In this document: positions 45,304 through 55,209 of the stretch, piece after piece
How positions within the stretch are numbered: the stretch's first letter is position 1
Layout: every line of letters starts with the position of its first letter
From: Lactobacillus iners DSM 13335
GTDB lineage: Bacteria; Bacillota; Bacilli; Lactobacillales; Lactobacillaceae
Reading direction: 5' to 3'
Length of the DNA: 64,000 nucleotides
Assembly (NCBI RefSeq): GCF_000160875.1
Contig: NZ_GG700811.1
Coordinates: 1-64,000, forward strand
Notes under the pieces: model-generated
Told to the model about the DNA's origin: nothing
Database searches by the model: none
The model's input: only the letters and a program-made list of their open reading frames with translations
Program-made: the position numbers and the translations under genes

Positions 45304-47717
45304 TGTTAGTTTCATACAATTGGTTAAAGGATTTTTTAGATTTAGATATTGAACCTAACGAATTAGCTGAAAAAATAACACGTACAGGTGTTGAAATAGC
45401 TGATGTAATACATCCTCAATCAGGGTTAAAGAAGATTGTAGTAGGACATGTTCTAACTTGTGATATTGTTGAGGGAACACATTTACATGTAACAAAAGTT
45501 AATGTAGGTGAAGCTGAACCCTTACAGATTGTTTGTGGAGCACCTAATATTGCCGCAGGGCAAAAAGTTATTGTGGCTTTACATGGGGCCCGAATTGCTG
45601 GAAATGAAAAAATAAAGCGTGGAAAAATTAGGGGCATTCAATCTGAAGGCATGATTTGTGGATTACAGGAAATAGGTTTTGATGACAAAGTAGTTCCTGC
45701 CAAATATGCAAATGGGATTTTTGTATTTGATGAAGATACTGATGTTCAACCTGGTGATGATATTTATGAAGCATTAGGTATGGATGATTATATTTTAGAT
45801 TTCGATATTACGCCTAATAGGGCAGATACTTTATCAATGGAGGGAGCAGCATACGAGGTTGGTGCAATCATTGATCAAACTCCAAAGATAGAAGAAATAT
45901 CGTTGAAAAGTGATGGTCAGGATTGGACAAATTCTTTAAAGGTTAGTGTAGATCCAGAGCTTGCAACTAAGTTTTATTTACGCAAAATAACTGGAATCAA
46001 GATATGTTCTAGTCCACTTTGGATGCAACGCCGTTTATGGAATGCAGGGATACGTCCCATAAATAATGTGGTTGATGTTACAAACTACGTTATGCTTCTT
46101 ACAGGTCAGCCTTTACACGTTTATGATGCAACTACATTTAGTAATGGCTTATTAGAGGTGAGAAGAGCTCATGCTAGCGAGACTTTGCAACTTTTAAATG
46201 ATAAATCTGTTGAGCTAGATGAAAATGATATAGTGATTACTGATGGAAACAAGCCTGTAATGTTAGCTGGTGTTATGGGTGGCAAAGCATCTGAAGTAAC
46301 CGATCAAACGACTGACATTATTCTAGAATCTGCGATTTTTAATGGCTCATTGGTAAGAAAATCTGCATTAAGACACGCCAATAGAACAGAAGCCTCTAGC
46401 AGATTTGAAAAAGGTGTTAATTCAGATAACACAATGAAAGCCTTAGATATTGCTGCTTTATTATTGCGAAATAATACTGATGGAACTATTTTGAATGGTA
46501 TCATTAAAGGTATAGATAAAATAGCAGAACCAGTAAATATTCGTACAACTATTTCATATATAAATAAAACTTTAGGCACGAATCTCAAAGATCATGATAT
46601 TATTAAAATTTTTGATCGCTTGAATTTTCCAATTAAAGTTAATGGCGATGAATTAGTAGTAAATGTACCACATAGACGCTGGGATATATCTATTGCTGCA
46701 GATTTAGTAGAAGAAGTGGGGCGTATTTATGGCTATGATAATTTGATTTCCACACAACCACTTTTAGCCGAAACACATGGGGGATATAGTCCAACTGAAT
46801 CAATTATTCGTCGCATAAAAAAGATAATTCAAGGACAAGGGATGCTGGAAGCTATATCTTATTCATTGACTACTTTAGAAAAAGCTACTAGCTATGCATT
46901 AAATCCCAAACCAACTGTCAAAATTGCAATGCCATTAAATACTAGTCGTTCTGTAATGAGGCAAAATTTAATTTGTGGTTTGCTAGATGCTGCAGCTTAT
47001 AATATGGCTAGAAATCAAAGTAATATAGGAATTTATGAGCAAGGTCGTGTCTATTATAAAGATGACGGTAATTATATCGAACATGAGCATATAGCTGCTT
47101 TATATTCAGGCAATATTTATGCTGATAATTGGCAACATCTAGATCAAAATATTGATTTTTATTATGTAAAAGGTCAATTAACAAATATTTTTATAGCACT
47201 TGGTCTTGATTTGCATGATATTGTTTATAAGGCGGAAAATATCAAAGGGATGCACCCTACACGTACAGCAGCTATTTATTTGAAAAATAAGTATTTAGGT
47301 ATGATTGGGATGTTATCTCATGAAGAATTGTATAGTGAAAAGGCACTTCGTGGTAATGAAATTTATGTCTATGAATTAGATCTTGATGTACTCATTCCTG
47401 AAATTTCTAAGGGTGTAACAGCAAAATCAGCACCTAAGTTCCCTGCAATTAATAGAGATTTATCATTGTTGATTGATGCACATATTACTAATGATGCTAT
47501 CATTTCTAATATTAAGGCTAATGCTGGAAAATATTTAACAGACATAAAAGTTATAGATGTTTATGAGGGTAGTCAGATTGAAGCAGGTAAGAAATCAATA
47601 GCATACTCTTTGACATTTAGAAATGAGAAAGAAACATTAACCGATGAAGTTGTTAGTTTAGCAATTGCGGAGATTACACATAATTTAGAGTCAGAACTTG
47701 GAGCAGTTGTTCGTTAA
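45303..47717 (+). CDS. pheT: Phenylalanyl-tRNA synthetase beta subunit
   Basis: The 804 residues carry a tRNA-binding EMAP-like domain (about 40-155, VGHVLTCDIVEGTHLHVTKVNVG), the B3/4 editing domain (about 205-390, RPINNVVDVTNYVMLLTGQPLH), B5 (about 405-475), the catalytic-like domain and a C-terminal FDX-ACB anticodon-binding domain (about 710-804, FPAINRDLSLLID). It is translationally coupled to pheS. Confidence 0.96.
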   Translation: MLVSYNWLKDFLDLDIEPNELAEKITRTGVEIADVIHPQSGLKKIVVGHVLTCDIVEGTHLHVTKVNVGEAEPLQIVCGAPNIAAGQKVIVALHGARIAGNEKIKRGKIRGIQSEGMICGLQEIGFDDKVVPAKYANGIFVFDEDTDVQPGDDIYEALGMDDYILDFDITPNRADTLSMEGAAYEVGAIIDQTPKIEEISLKSDGQDWTNSLKVSVDPELATKFYLRKITGIKICSSPLWMQRRLWNAGIRPINNVVDVTNYVMLLTGQPLHVYDATTFSNGLLEVRRAHASETLQLLNDKSVELDENDIVITDGNKPVMLAGVMGGKASEVTDQTTDIILESAIFNGSLVRKSALRHANRTEASSRFEKGVNSDNTMKALDIAALLLRNNTDGTILNGIIKGIDKIAEPVNIRTTISYINKTLGTNLKDHDIIKIFDRLNFPIKVNGDELVVNVPHRRWDISIAADLVEEVGRIYGYDNLISTQPLLAETHGGYSPTESIIRRIKKIIQGQGMLEAISYSLTTLEKATSYALNPKPTVKIAMPLNTSRSVMRQNLICGLLDAAAYNMARNQSNIGIYEQGRVYYKDDGNYIEHEHIAALYSGNIYADNWQHLDQNIDFYYVKGQLTNIFIALGLDLHDIVYKAENIKGMHPTRTAAIYLKNKYLGMIGMLSHEELYSEKALRGNEIYVYELDLDVLIPEISKGVTAKSAPKFPAINRDLSLLIDAHITNDAIISNIKANAGKYLTDIKVIDVYEGSQIEAGKKSIAYSLTFRNEKETLTDEVVSLAIAEITHNLESELGAVVR

Positions 47718-47740
47718 TATTTATTTAAGAGGTACAACAA

Positions 47741-48841
47741 TTGTTTGATCAGGATACAAAAAAACAAAATAAGCTAAAAAAAGAGGCCAGTAACAAATTA
47801 TTACGATGGATTTTTACCTTTTTAGGTGTTTTTGTCGTCTTGTTTATGTTGGTTGCAACAGTGTTTACAATTTATGCATTGCAACCTGTAGATTCGCAAA
47901 ATCGTAGTCACGTAGTAGTACATATTCCAGTTGGTGCAGATAATAAAGAGATATCTAAGATATTGGAAAAAAAGCATTTGATTAGAAGCTCGATAGTTTT
48001 TAATGCTTGGATGAAGATTAAGTCTGTTAAAGGTTTTCAAGCTGGTGATTTCTATATTTCTCCGTCTATGAATAATAATCAAATTATCAACCAACTACAG
48101 GGTGCTGGCGGACGCGTTGCTCAGGACCATCTCCTTATTAGGGAAGGAGAGCAAATTGATGAAATTGCGACAGCTGTGGCTAGTCATACTAAGTATAGTA
48201 AGAGCAGTTTTATTAATCTGATGAATAATCAAGAGTTTTTGCAAGAATTAACTCATAAATATCCTAAGTTATTAAAGAGTTCAATGAAGTCTAAGAATGT
48301 TAGATATCATTTGGAAGGATATTTATTTCCAGCAAAATATGATGTTTATCAGTCTATGAGCTTAAGAGAACTTGTAGACAAAATGGTAGCGAAAACTAAT
48401 GAGACACTTAAACCGTATTATACTGATATTAAAAAGCTAAAAATGACTGTTCACCAAGTATTGACTTTAGCTTCTCTGATCGAAAGAGAAGGCGTCAATA
48501 AAAAAGATCGACGTATGATTGCTGGAGTATTTTTTAATAGATTAGATGCACATATGCCCTTGCAATCGGATATTGCTGTTATGTATGCCTTAAAGAAACA
48601 TAAACATCGTTTGAGCTTGAAAGACATCAAGGTTGATTCACCATATAATTTATATATTCATAAAGGCTTTGGACCAGGTCCATTCAATAATCCAAGTTTG
48701 GATTCAATTAGTGCTGTGTTGAATCCGTTAGAGCGAAACCGACATTATCTGTATTTTGTTGCAGATTTAAAAACAGGCAAAGTTTACTTTAATCGTAAAT
48801 ATATTCAGCATTTAAATAAAAATAATAGTTTAGGTCAATAA
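47741..48841 (+). CDS. mltG: Endolytic murein transglycosylase MltG
   Basis: This 366-residue membrane protein cleaves nascent glycan strands and helps set their length. It has a short cytoplasmic tail, one membrane segment (about 24-47), a LysM-like subdomain and the YceG catalytic domain with Glu248 in LASLIEREGVNKKDR and QSDIAVMYAL, SPYNLYIHKGFGPGPFNNPS. It starts at TTG 47741 with AAGAGG eight bases upstream. The pairing mltG-greA is common in Firmicutes. Confidence 0.94.
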   Translation: MFDQDTKKQNKLKKEASNKLLRWIFTFLGVFVVLFMLVATVFTIYALQPVDSQNRSHVVVHIPVGADNKEISKILEKKHLIRSSIVFNAWMKIKSVKGFQAGDFYISPSMNNNQIINQLQGAGGRVAQDHLLIREGEQIDEIATAVASHTKYSKSSFINLMNNQEFLQELTHKYPKLLKSSMKSKNVRYHLEGYLFPAKYDVYQSMSLRELVDKMVAKTNETLKPYYTDIKKLKMTVHQVLTLASLIEREGVNKKDRRMIAGVFFNRLDAHMPLQSDIAVMYALKKHKHRLSLKDIKVDSPYNLYIHKGFGPGPFNNPSLDSISAVLNPLERNRHYLYFVADLKTGKVYFNRKYIQHLNKNNSLGQ

Positions 48842-48844
48842 GAC

Positions 48845-48873
48845 TTGACAATTGTTTGATAAAAACATAAGAT
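48845..48873 (+). promoter_or_regulatory. Promoter of greA
   Basis: TTGACA and TAAGAT are separated by 17 bases. The predicted start near 48880 lies past the in-frame upstream start codon at 48875, supporting the ATG at 48914. Confidence 0.8.
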
Positions 48874-48913
48874 TTTGTTTGCATATGAAAGAGAGATAGG
48901 AGTAATTATAGAT

Positions 48914-49399
48914 ATGGCAGAGAAAGTCTATCCTATGACGGCTGAAGGTAAAGATAAGCTTCAGAATGAATTGAAAAATTTAAAATTAGTTAAACGCCCT
49001 GAGGTAATTGAAAGAATAAAAGTAGCTAGATCGTTTGGTGATTTATCTGAAAATTCCGAATATGATGCTGCTAAGGATGAACAAAGTGCTGTAGAGCATC
49101 GTATTGCACAAATTGAGGAAATGTTGAAATATGCTCAAGTAATCGATGCAGGTAGTGTGGATCCTAATGAAGTATCTATTGGTAAGACAGTTACTTTTAC
49201 AGAAGTTGGTACTGATGATTCTGAAATGTACACAATTGTTGGATCTGATGAATCTGATCCACTTAGTGGAAAAATTTCTAATGATTCACCAATTGCTAAA
49301 GCATTATTAGGCAAGAAAAAAGGCGATGTAGTTTCAATTAATACACCTGGTGGTTTATTTGAAGTTACTATTGATGAAGTAACTACGTCTGGTAAGTAG
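48914..49399 (+). CDS. greA: Transcription elongation factor GreA
   Basis: This 161-residue factor stimulates RNA cleavage by stalled polymerase. The coiled-coil N-domain ([32 protein letters not shown]...[16 protein letters not shown]) with the tip acidic residues and the FKBP-like C-domain ([29 protein letters not shown]) are typical. The start is ATG 48914; the ribosome site TAGGAG is somewhat far (about 11 bases). It has its own promoter. Confidence 0.95.
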   Translation: MAEKVYPMTAEGKDKLQNELKNLKLVKRPEVIERIKVARSFGDLSENSEYDAAKDEQSAVEHRIAQIEEMLKYAQVIDAGSVDPNEVSIGKTVTFTEVGTDDSEMYTIVGSDESDPLSGKISNDSPIAKALLGKKKGDVVSINTPGGLFEVTIDEVTTSGK

Positions 49400-49402
49400 T
49401 AA

Positions 49403-49435
49403 GAGGGCTGATTCACTGAGGAATCAGCCTTCTTA
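49403..49435 (+). terminator. Terminator-like hairpin after greA
   Basis: A perfect 9-bp stem, ggctgattc / gaatcagcc, with a 6-base loop is followed by TTCTT, a poor T tract, so read-through into the PBP gene is likely. Confidence 0.7.
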
Positions 49436-49453
49436 GTTAGTGAGGGAAATTCT

Positions 49454-51556
49454 TTGAAAACATATAAGAGAAAAAATAGTTTAAAGAGTAAAATTGCAAG
49501 TACCTCCCTAAGATTAAATATTATTTTAGGAATTATTTGTGTTCTATTTTTATTATTAATAGGTCAATTGGCATATCTGCAATTGATTTATGGTGGACGT
49601 TTTCAAACAGAGGTACAAAAGACTGACAAAAAAATTGTTTGCAATAATGTCCCTAGAGGTGTTATGTATGATTCTAAAGGCAGAATCCTAGTAGGTAATA
49701 AAGCAAATAATGCTATTACTTATACGAAAAATTCTAATCTTACTACAGCTAAGATTTATGATATTTCGGAAAAATTAAGTAAATATATTAGACTTAACGA
49801 TGAAACTCCCACAAAAAATCAGCTATTTGATTATTATTTGGCGAATAGTAAAAACGCACTGAAAATTAATCGCCAACTACCTAGAAATCAAAGATATGAT
49901 GAACATGGTGATGCTTTAGATGATCATATAGTATATCAAAATACTTTGAAGTATTTGAGAAGCAAAAAACTTGTGTTTAGTAAAAGACAAAAAACAGCTG
50001 CTTTAATTTTTAATAAGATTTCAGGAGCATATACTTTGTCGACTATTTATATTAAAAATAAGCATATCACTGGTAAAGAATTAACGTTGGTTGGTGAAAA
50101 TTTATCAGAATTGCCTGGTGTAGGAATCGGTACAGATTGGTCTAGAGATTATCCAAATGGAGAATCCATTAAAAGTATTATTGGATCTGTTTCTTCTGAG
50201 AAAGCAGGATTACCTAACACTAATTTGCAATATTATTTATCTCAAGGTTACTCTCGTAATGATCGTGTAGGAACTTCATATTTGGAAGAAAAATATGAAC
50301 CATTATTAAAAGGAACAAAATCAAAATCACAGGTTATTTCTAAACATAAATCAGATAGTATTGATCAAACTAAAACTATATATAAAGGTGAAAGTGGAGC
50401 AAGTTTAATCCTAACAATTAATTCTAAATATCAAAAGAAAGTTGATAAGGCATTAAAGACAGTTTATAACGAAGCTCAAAGAGCGGGTGCTACACGATAT
50501 TCTAGTGGTGCGTATGCTGTTGCCATGAATCCAAAAACAGGTGCCTTATTGGCGATCACAGGTCTTATGCATAATACTAAGAATAATAAGATTGTCGATA
50601 ATGCATTGGGTGTAATAAATCAAGCATATGTAATGGGTTCAGTCGTCAAAGGAGCTATGGTATCTGGTGGTTTATTGAATAATGTTATCACTCCAGCGAA
50701 TAATACATTACCAGATGTACCAATTTATTTGCCAGCGACACCAGTTAAGAAATCTGTTTATCCAATTGGTACATTTGGTGCCTTAAATGCTCCTACAGCA
50801 TTAGAGGTATCTAGTAACATATATATGATGCAATTAGCTTTACGTTGGCTACATGCTAAATATGTGCCAAAATCGTATATTTCTGTGCCTAAGAATGCTT
50901 TTACTATTTTACGAAGAAATTTTGCTATGTTTGGATTAGGACAAAAGACAGGTATTGATTTACCAGGTGAAAGTCATGGTATTACAGGAAGATCATTTGA
51001 TAAAAATGGTAACATCTTGTCTGGTTCTGTTCTTGACCTTTCATATGGAAATTATGATGCCTATACTCCTATTCAACTTGTTCAATATATTTCAACTATT
51101 GCTAATGGCGGATATCGTATGAAGCCGTATTTAGTACAGTCAATTGGTAAAACCGATCCTCACAATAATAAAATTTCTATTCTGTATAATACTAAGCCTA
51201 AAGTGCAGATGTGCATTCCATATAAAAAGGGTCAGTTAGATGTTATTAAAAAAGGGTTATATCAAGTGGTTCATGGAACTAATGGCTGGGGAACAGGACG
51301 TTTTTTGAAAAAAGAAAAACCCGCTATTGCTGGGAAAACGGGAACTGCTGAAACATTCTTCTTTGATCCAGAACATCCTGGTAATATTCATGCACCTGAA
51401 GTAATTAATTCTACATTTGTGGGCTATGCTCCTGCAGATAATCCTAAGATTGCAGTAGCAGTTGTCTTTCCAGGATTAAATCCAAATTTGGAAGGTACAT
51501 TTACTTTACAGGTTGCTAAAGCAATGTTTAATAATTATTTTAAAATGTATAAATAA
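49454..51556 (+). CDS. Class B penicillin-binding protein (PBP2B-like transpeptidase)
   Basis: This 700-residue protein cross-links peptidoglycan. It has a short basic tail, a signal anchor (about 21-43), a dimerisation domain starting at NVPRGVMYDSKGRILVGN, and the transpeptidase domain with SVVK (Ser396), SSN (453-455) and KTG (628-630). It lacks clear PASTA repeats at the C-terminus, as in PBP2B/PBP2x short forms. The location outside the dcw cluster makes the exact paralogue unclear; septal or rod complex roles are possible. It starts at TTG 49454 with AGGGAA upstream. Confidence 0.92.
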   Translation: MKTYKRKNSLKSKIASTSLRLNIILGIICVLFLLLIGQLAYLQLIYGGRFQTEVQKTDKKIVCNNVPRGVMYDSKGRILVGNKANNAITYTKNSNLTTAKIYDISEKLSKYIRLNDETPTKNQLFDYYLANSKNALKINRQLPRNQRYDEHGDALDDHIVYQNTLKYLRSKKLVFSKRQKTAALIFNKISGAYTLSTIYIKNKHITGKELTLVGENLSELPGVGIGTDWSRDYPNGESIKSIIGSVSSEKAGLPNTNLQYYLSQGYSRNDRVGTSYLEEKYEPLLKGTKSKSQVISKHKSDSIDQTKTIYKGESGASLILTINSKYQKKVDKALKTVYNEAQRAGATRYSSGAYAVAMNPKTGALLAITGLMHNTKNNKIVDNALGVINQAYVMGSVVKGAMVSGGLLNNVITPANNTLPDVPIYLPATPVKKSVYPIGTFGALNAPTALEVSSNIYMMQLALRWLHAKYVPKSYISVPKNAFTILRRNFAMFGLGQKTGIDLPGESHGITGRSFDKNGNILSGSVLDLSYGNYDAYTPIQLVQYISTIANGGYRMKPYLVQSIGKTDPHNNKISILYNTKPKVQMCIPYKKGQLDVIKKGLYQVVHGTNGWGTGRFLKKEKPAIAGKTGTAETFFFDPEHPGNIHAPEVINSTFVGYAPADNPKIAVAVVFPGLNPNLEGTFTLQVAKAMFNNYFKMYK

Positions 51557-51562
51557 AATTAT

Positions 51563-54145
51563 ATGAGTAAAAATGGTGTACATATGGATGATGCAAAAGA
51601 TAAAGTTGTATCTTATTTAAATCATGTTTCAAAAAGTATGACGACTGTAGAAATAGCAAATAGTTTAAATTTATCCAGATCTGTTATAAGCAATTATTTG
51701 AATACACTATTTAAAGAAAATAGAATAAAGAAAATAAGCGGAAGGCCAATTAGATGGAGCAAAAACTGTGCTGATGTAAGTGAACGTACAAGTTCTTTTT
51801 GCAATTTTATAGGATATGATGGATCTATGAAACATGTGATTGAACAAGTTAGTGCAGCTGTTGCTTATCCTCCTAATGGATTAAATATTTTAATTACAGG
51901 TAATTCTGGTGTTGGTAAAAGTTTTCTAGCTAAAAAAATTTATGAATATGCTAAAGAAATAAAAATTATTAGATCAAATTCGCCATACTTTGTTTTAAAT
52001 TGTGCTGATTATGCTAATAATCCAGAATTAGTATCCAGTATGCTATTTGGTTATGTTAAAGGTGCATATACAGGTGCTGATTCTTCTCATAATGGATTAC
52101 TTTTGCAAGCAAATGGTGGATACTTATTTTTAGATGAAGTTCATAGATTGAGCAGTGAAAATCAAGAAAAATTATTTAGTTTTATAGATAATGGGCTTTT
52201 TTATCAAATAGGTGATAATAGTCATCCAATTAAGTCAAATGTAAGATTAATTATGGCTACTACAGAAAGGCCAACAGATACTTTGTTGACTACCTTTTTA
52301 AGAAGAATACCTATTCATGTTACTATTCCTGATTTTTTAAAAAGATCTATCGATGAAAGATTAACATTGCTTAGATATATAATTTACCAGGAAGCAGTTA
52401 AGTTAAATAAAAAAATATATGTGAATAATCAAGTGGTTTCTGCGTTGGTTCAAACTAATAATCGAGGAAATATAGGTTATTTAAAAAACTTGATTCAAAT
52501 TGCTTGTTCGATAGCTTATAAAAAGCAACATGGATTGGACCAAATTGATTTAAGTATGGATTCTTTATTAATAGATAAGTTGCCTAATTTTGAAGATTAT
52601 GGTGATTTATTAATAGATGGTCAGGCCGCATTTATTTTTAATGAAAAAAATAGTTTAAAAAATGCTAAATTTGCTCAACTGATGACTGAATTTCATAAAT
52701 TAACTGTTGATTTTTCGTCAGATAACGTCCAAAAGGTTAAAAGTAGTATTAGGAAAATAAATCAGTTGCTGGAAAATAGTTGTCAGAAGACAGGCTTATA
52801 CTATAGGCATCAAGAATTATTTAAAAAAATTATTGAACAACAATTTGGATTAAATAAAACCTCATACTTAGAACCATTAATGTTTTTGTTTTATGAAGCA
52901 AAGTTTTGCATTGATAATCATGATCTTGAGCCGCTTTATCATCACATAAATATTTCGTTTAGTCGCTCATTACATGTAGCAGTCTGCTTCTATAAAAATA
53001 TTGATATTGAAGATAAGGTCAAGCAAAGTTTGATTATTGTTTTGGCCATGCTTTTAAGTGATCACGTTGATGAAAATATTACTATTAGAGGATTAATGAT
53101 TGCACATGGTAAAAATACTGCTACTAGCATACAAACGGTAGTAAATTCTTTGTGCGGCAATTATTTATTTGATGCTATAGATATGCCAATTAATGTAGGT
53201 GTATCTTCAATTATCCAAGAAGCTAATGCATTAATAGATACTTTTAATACCACTAAAGGCTTTATTTTGATGGTTGATATGGGATCGTTGAGTCAACTTT
53301 ATTCTGAGATTAGCTCCCATATTAATGGTGATTTATTAGTTGTTAATAATTTAACAACAATAACTGCTTTAGATTTAGCATTAAAAATGCAGCAAAAAAT
53401 GACATTTCAGGAGATAACTAATCGAGTAGATCAAGGATATCATATTGATACTCAATATTTTGAAGGTGTGTCGCAAAATATTAACATTTTAGTTTCTTGT
53501 GTTTCAGGGTTAGGTATAGCAGAAAAGATCAGCGAATTATTTCAAACGCTAATGCCAGATAATATTCAAATAGTACCAGTAGATTATAGTACGTTGAAAT
53601 ATAAAATTATGAATTGTGACTGGAATTATTTTAAACAGACTATCCTAGTTTTGACGACAGTTGATATTGATGATAAAATCCCATTTGATCAAATGAATAT
53701 ATATGATTTATTGGATGCAACAGGTGAACGAAAGTTAAACAAGTGTTTATCTCAGTATTTAAGTCAAGATAAATTGAAAAAATTGAACCAAAAATTATTA
53801 CGATTTTTCTCCAAAGAAGGAATATCAGAAAAACTTAGCTTTTTAAATCCAGACGTTATTTTAAAAGAAGTAGAGGATGTTAATAGCAAATATGAAGATT
53901 TTTATCACTTGAAATTAGATGGAAAAATAAAATTGAATTTATATTTACATATAGCATTGATGATTGAAAGGCTAATTGTCCATAATACAAAAGATATTTC
54001 TATTCAGGCAATTAGTAATGAGGAGAAAGATTTCTTTAAAATAACTAAAAGTATATTTCAACCACTAGAAATGAAATATAATATACATATTCCTAATTAT
54101 GAACTTTCACTATTATATGAATTGTTTAGGCAATTTATTAAGTAG
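51563..54145 (+). CDS. levR: LevR/ManR-type sigma-54 activator with PRD and PTS domains
   Basis: This 860-residue activator turns on the PTS genes downstream. Order: N-terminal helix-turn-helix (about 10-65, TTVEIANSLNLSRSVISNYL); AAA+ domain with Walker A GNSGVGKS (about 113-120), the sigma-54 contact GAYTGA (about 167-172) and Walker B LFLDEVHR; PRD1 (about 400-500); EIIA-Man-like domain with His514 (MIAHGK); EIIB-like region with Cys645 (VSCVSGLGIA); PRD2 with His795 (LYLHIALMIERL). PTS phosphorylation on these sites would set its activity. GAYTGA in place of GAFTGA is a tolerated variant. It begins six bases after the PBP gene; ATG 51584 is an alternative start. Confidence 0.92.
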   Translation: MSKNGVHMDDAKDKVVSYLNHVSKSMTTVEIANSLNLSRSVISNYLNTLFKENRIKKISGRPIRWSKNCADVSERTSSFCNFIGYDGSMKHVIEQVSAAVAYPPNGLNILITGNSGVGKSFLAKKIYEYAKEIKIIRSNSPYFVLNCADYANNPELVSSMLFGYVKGAYTGADSSHNGLLLQANGGYLFLDEVHRLSSENQEKLFSFIDNGLFYQIGDNSHPIKSNVRLIMATTERPTDTLLTTFLRRIPIHVTIPDFLKRSIDERLTLLRYIIYQEAVKLNKKIYVNNQVVSALVQTNNRGNIGYLKNLIQIACSIAYKKQHGLDQIDLSMDSLLIDKLPNFEDYGDLLIDGQAAFIFNEKNSLKNAKFAQLMTEFHKLTVDFSSDNVQKVKSSIRKINQLLENSCQKTGLYYRHQELFKKIIEQQFGLNKTSYLEPLMFLFYEAKFCIDNHDLEPLYHHINISFSRSLHVAVCFYKNIDIEDKVKQSLIIVLAMLLSDHVDENITIRGLMIAHGKNTATSIQTVVNSLCGNYLFDAIDMPINVGVSSIIQEANALIDTFNTTKGFILMVDMGSLSQLYSEISSHINGDLLVVNNLTTITALDLALKMQQKMTFQEITNRVDQGYHIDTQYFEGVSQNINILVSCVSGLGIAEKISELFQTLMPDNIQIVPVDYSTLKYKIMNCDWNYFKQTILVLTTVDIDDKIPFDQMNIYDLLDATGERKLNKCLSQYLSQDKLKKLNQKLLRFFSKEGISEKLSFLNPDVILKEVEDVNSKYEDFYHLKLDGKIKLNLYLHIALMIERLIVHNTKDISIQAISNEEKDFFKITKSIFQPLEMKYNIHIPNYELSLLYELFRQFIK

Positions 54146-54159
54146 TGTTTAAATGTCAA

Positions 54160-54197
54160 AACAGAAGTGTTTAATTATTAAACACTTCTGTTTTTTT
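54160..54197 (+). terminator. Terminator of levR
   Basis: A perfect 15-bp stem (54160-54174 with 54178-54192) and a 3-base loop precede T7. The palindrome could also serve as an activator-binding site for the next promoter, as it lies only about 30 bases from the -24 box. Confidence 0.92.
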
Positions 54198-54222
54198 GTT
54201 GATATAGCAACTGTAATAATAC

Positions 54223-54239
54223 TTGGTACACTTTTTGCT
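54223..54239 (+). promoter_or_regulatory. Sigma-54 promoter (-24/-12) of the PTS operon
   Basis: TTGGTAC-ACTTT-TTGCT closely matches TTGGCAC-N5-TTGCT. The GG and GC dinucleotides are exactly ten bases apart, as sigma-54 requires. The LevR activator is upstream and rpoN downstream. Confidence 0.93.
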
Positions 54240-54276
54240 AATAAATAAGTGAAGGAGTTAATCGGAGGTGAAAAAT

Positions 54277-54684
54277 ATGACAGATATTTTAATTGCAAGT
54301 CATGGACATTTTGCGAGTGGTTTAAAAAATTCTATCAAAATTTTAACTGGTTTAGATAGCAACATTCAAACTATTGATGCTTATGTTGATGAAAGAGATT
54401 ATGTTGCTGATATCAAAAAATTTGTTAAAAATGCAAAAAAGCCTGCTGTAATTTTTACAGATTTGAAAGGTGGCAGTGTTAATCAAAAAGTTATGCTAGA
54501 AGTTGCTTCTCATGATGATATTTATGTTGTTACCCAAATGAATTTAGCAATAATCATTTCCATATTGCTAGATAGTGAGCCTTTAAATAAAGATAGGTTA
54601 AAAGAATTAATATCTCAAAGTCAAGTCGAGCTAGTTGAAATTAATAGCTCTGATAATTATCAAAGTGATGATTTTTTTAGTTAA
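54277..54684 (+). CDS. PTS EIIA component, mannose class
   Basis: This 135-residue protein takes phosphate from HPr on His9 (ILIASHGHFASGL) and passes it to EIIB. TDLKGGSVNQKVM is the family's subunit-contact region. ATG 54277 follows GGAGGTG by seven bases; the GTG at 54268 lies inside that ribosome site and is rejected. It is the first gene of the sigma-54 dependent operon EIIA-EIIB-EIIC-EIID. Mannose, fructose or sorbose are possible substrates; LevR control suggests fructose or mannose. Confidence 0.93.
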   Translation: MTDILIASHGHFASGLKNSIKILTGLDSNIQTIDAYVDERDYVADIKKFVKNAKKPAVIFTDLKGGSVNQKVMLEVASHDDIYVVTQMNLAIIISILLDSEPLNKDRLKELISQSQVELVEINSSDNYQSDDFFS

Positions 54685-54701
54685 TTTTAAGGAGGAAAAA
54701 A

Positions 54702-55193
54702 ATGATTGCACAATTAAGAGTTGATGATCGATTAATACACGGCCAAGTAGCCTTAGTTTGGACTAAAGAGTTAGATACCCAAGGTATAGTTGTTGCAAAT
54801 GATAATGCTGCCAAAGATGCAATGGTGCAAATGACATTGAAGATGGCAACACCTACAGGCAAAAAATTATTAATTAGATCTGTACAAGATTCAATTGCAG
54901 TCTTTAATAATCCTAAGGCAGCGAATATGAGAATTTTTGCATTAACTAATTGCGTTGAAGATGCATTGGAGATTGCTAAGCATGTTTCAAATATTGAAGG
55001 TATTAATGTTGCAAATGTCGGTCGATTTGCTAATGGTCAGGGAAAAGTTACGCAATTAACTTCTACTTTGATGTTAAACGATGAAGAAATGGTGGCATTA
55101 AAGCAATTATCTGAACTTGATATTCCTGTATTTACTCAAGTAGTGCCAAGTAATGCTAGAACATCAATTGCATCATTATTAGCAGAAAAATAA
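54702..55193 (+). CDS. PTS EIIB component, mannose/fructose/sorbose class
   Basis: The 163 residues start IAQLRVDDRLIHGQVALVW with the phospho-His13. The protein transfers phosphate to the sugar bound by EIIC/EIID. AAGGAGGA precedes the ATG, and the gene follows EIIA by 17 bases. Confidence 0.95.
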   Translation: MIAQLRVDDRLIHGQVALVWTKELDTQGIVVANDNAAKDAMVQMTLKMATPTGKKLLIRSVQDSIAVFNNPKAANMRIFALTNCVEDALEIAKHVSNIEGINVANVGRFANGQGKVTQLTSTLMLNDEEMVALKQLSELDIPVFTQVVPSNARTSIASLLAEK

Positions 55194-55209
55194 AAAGGAG
55201 GAAATATAT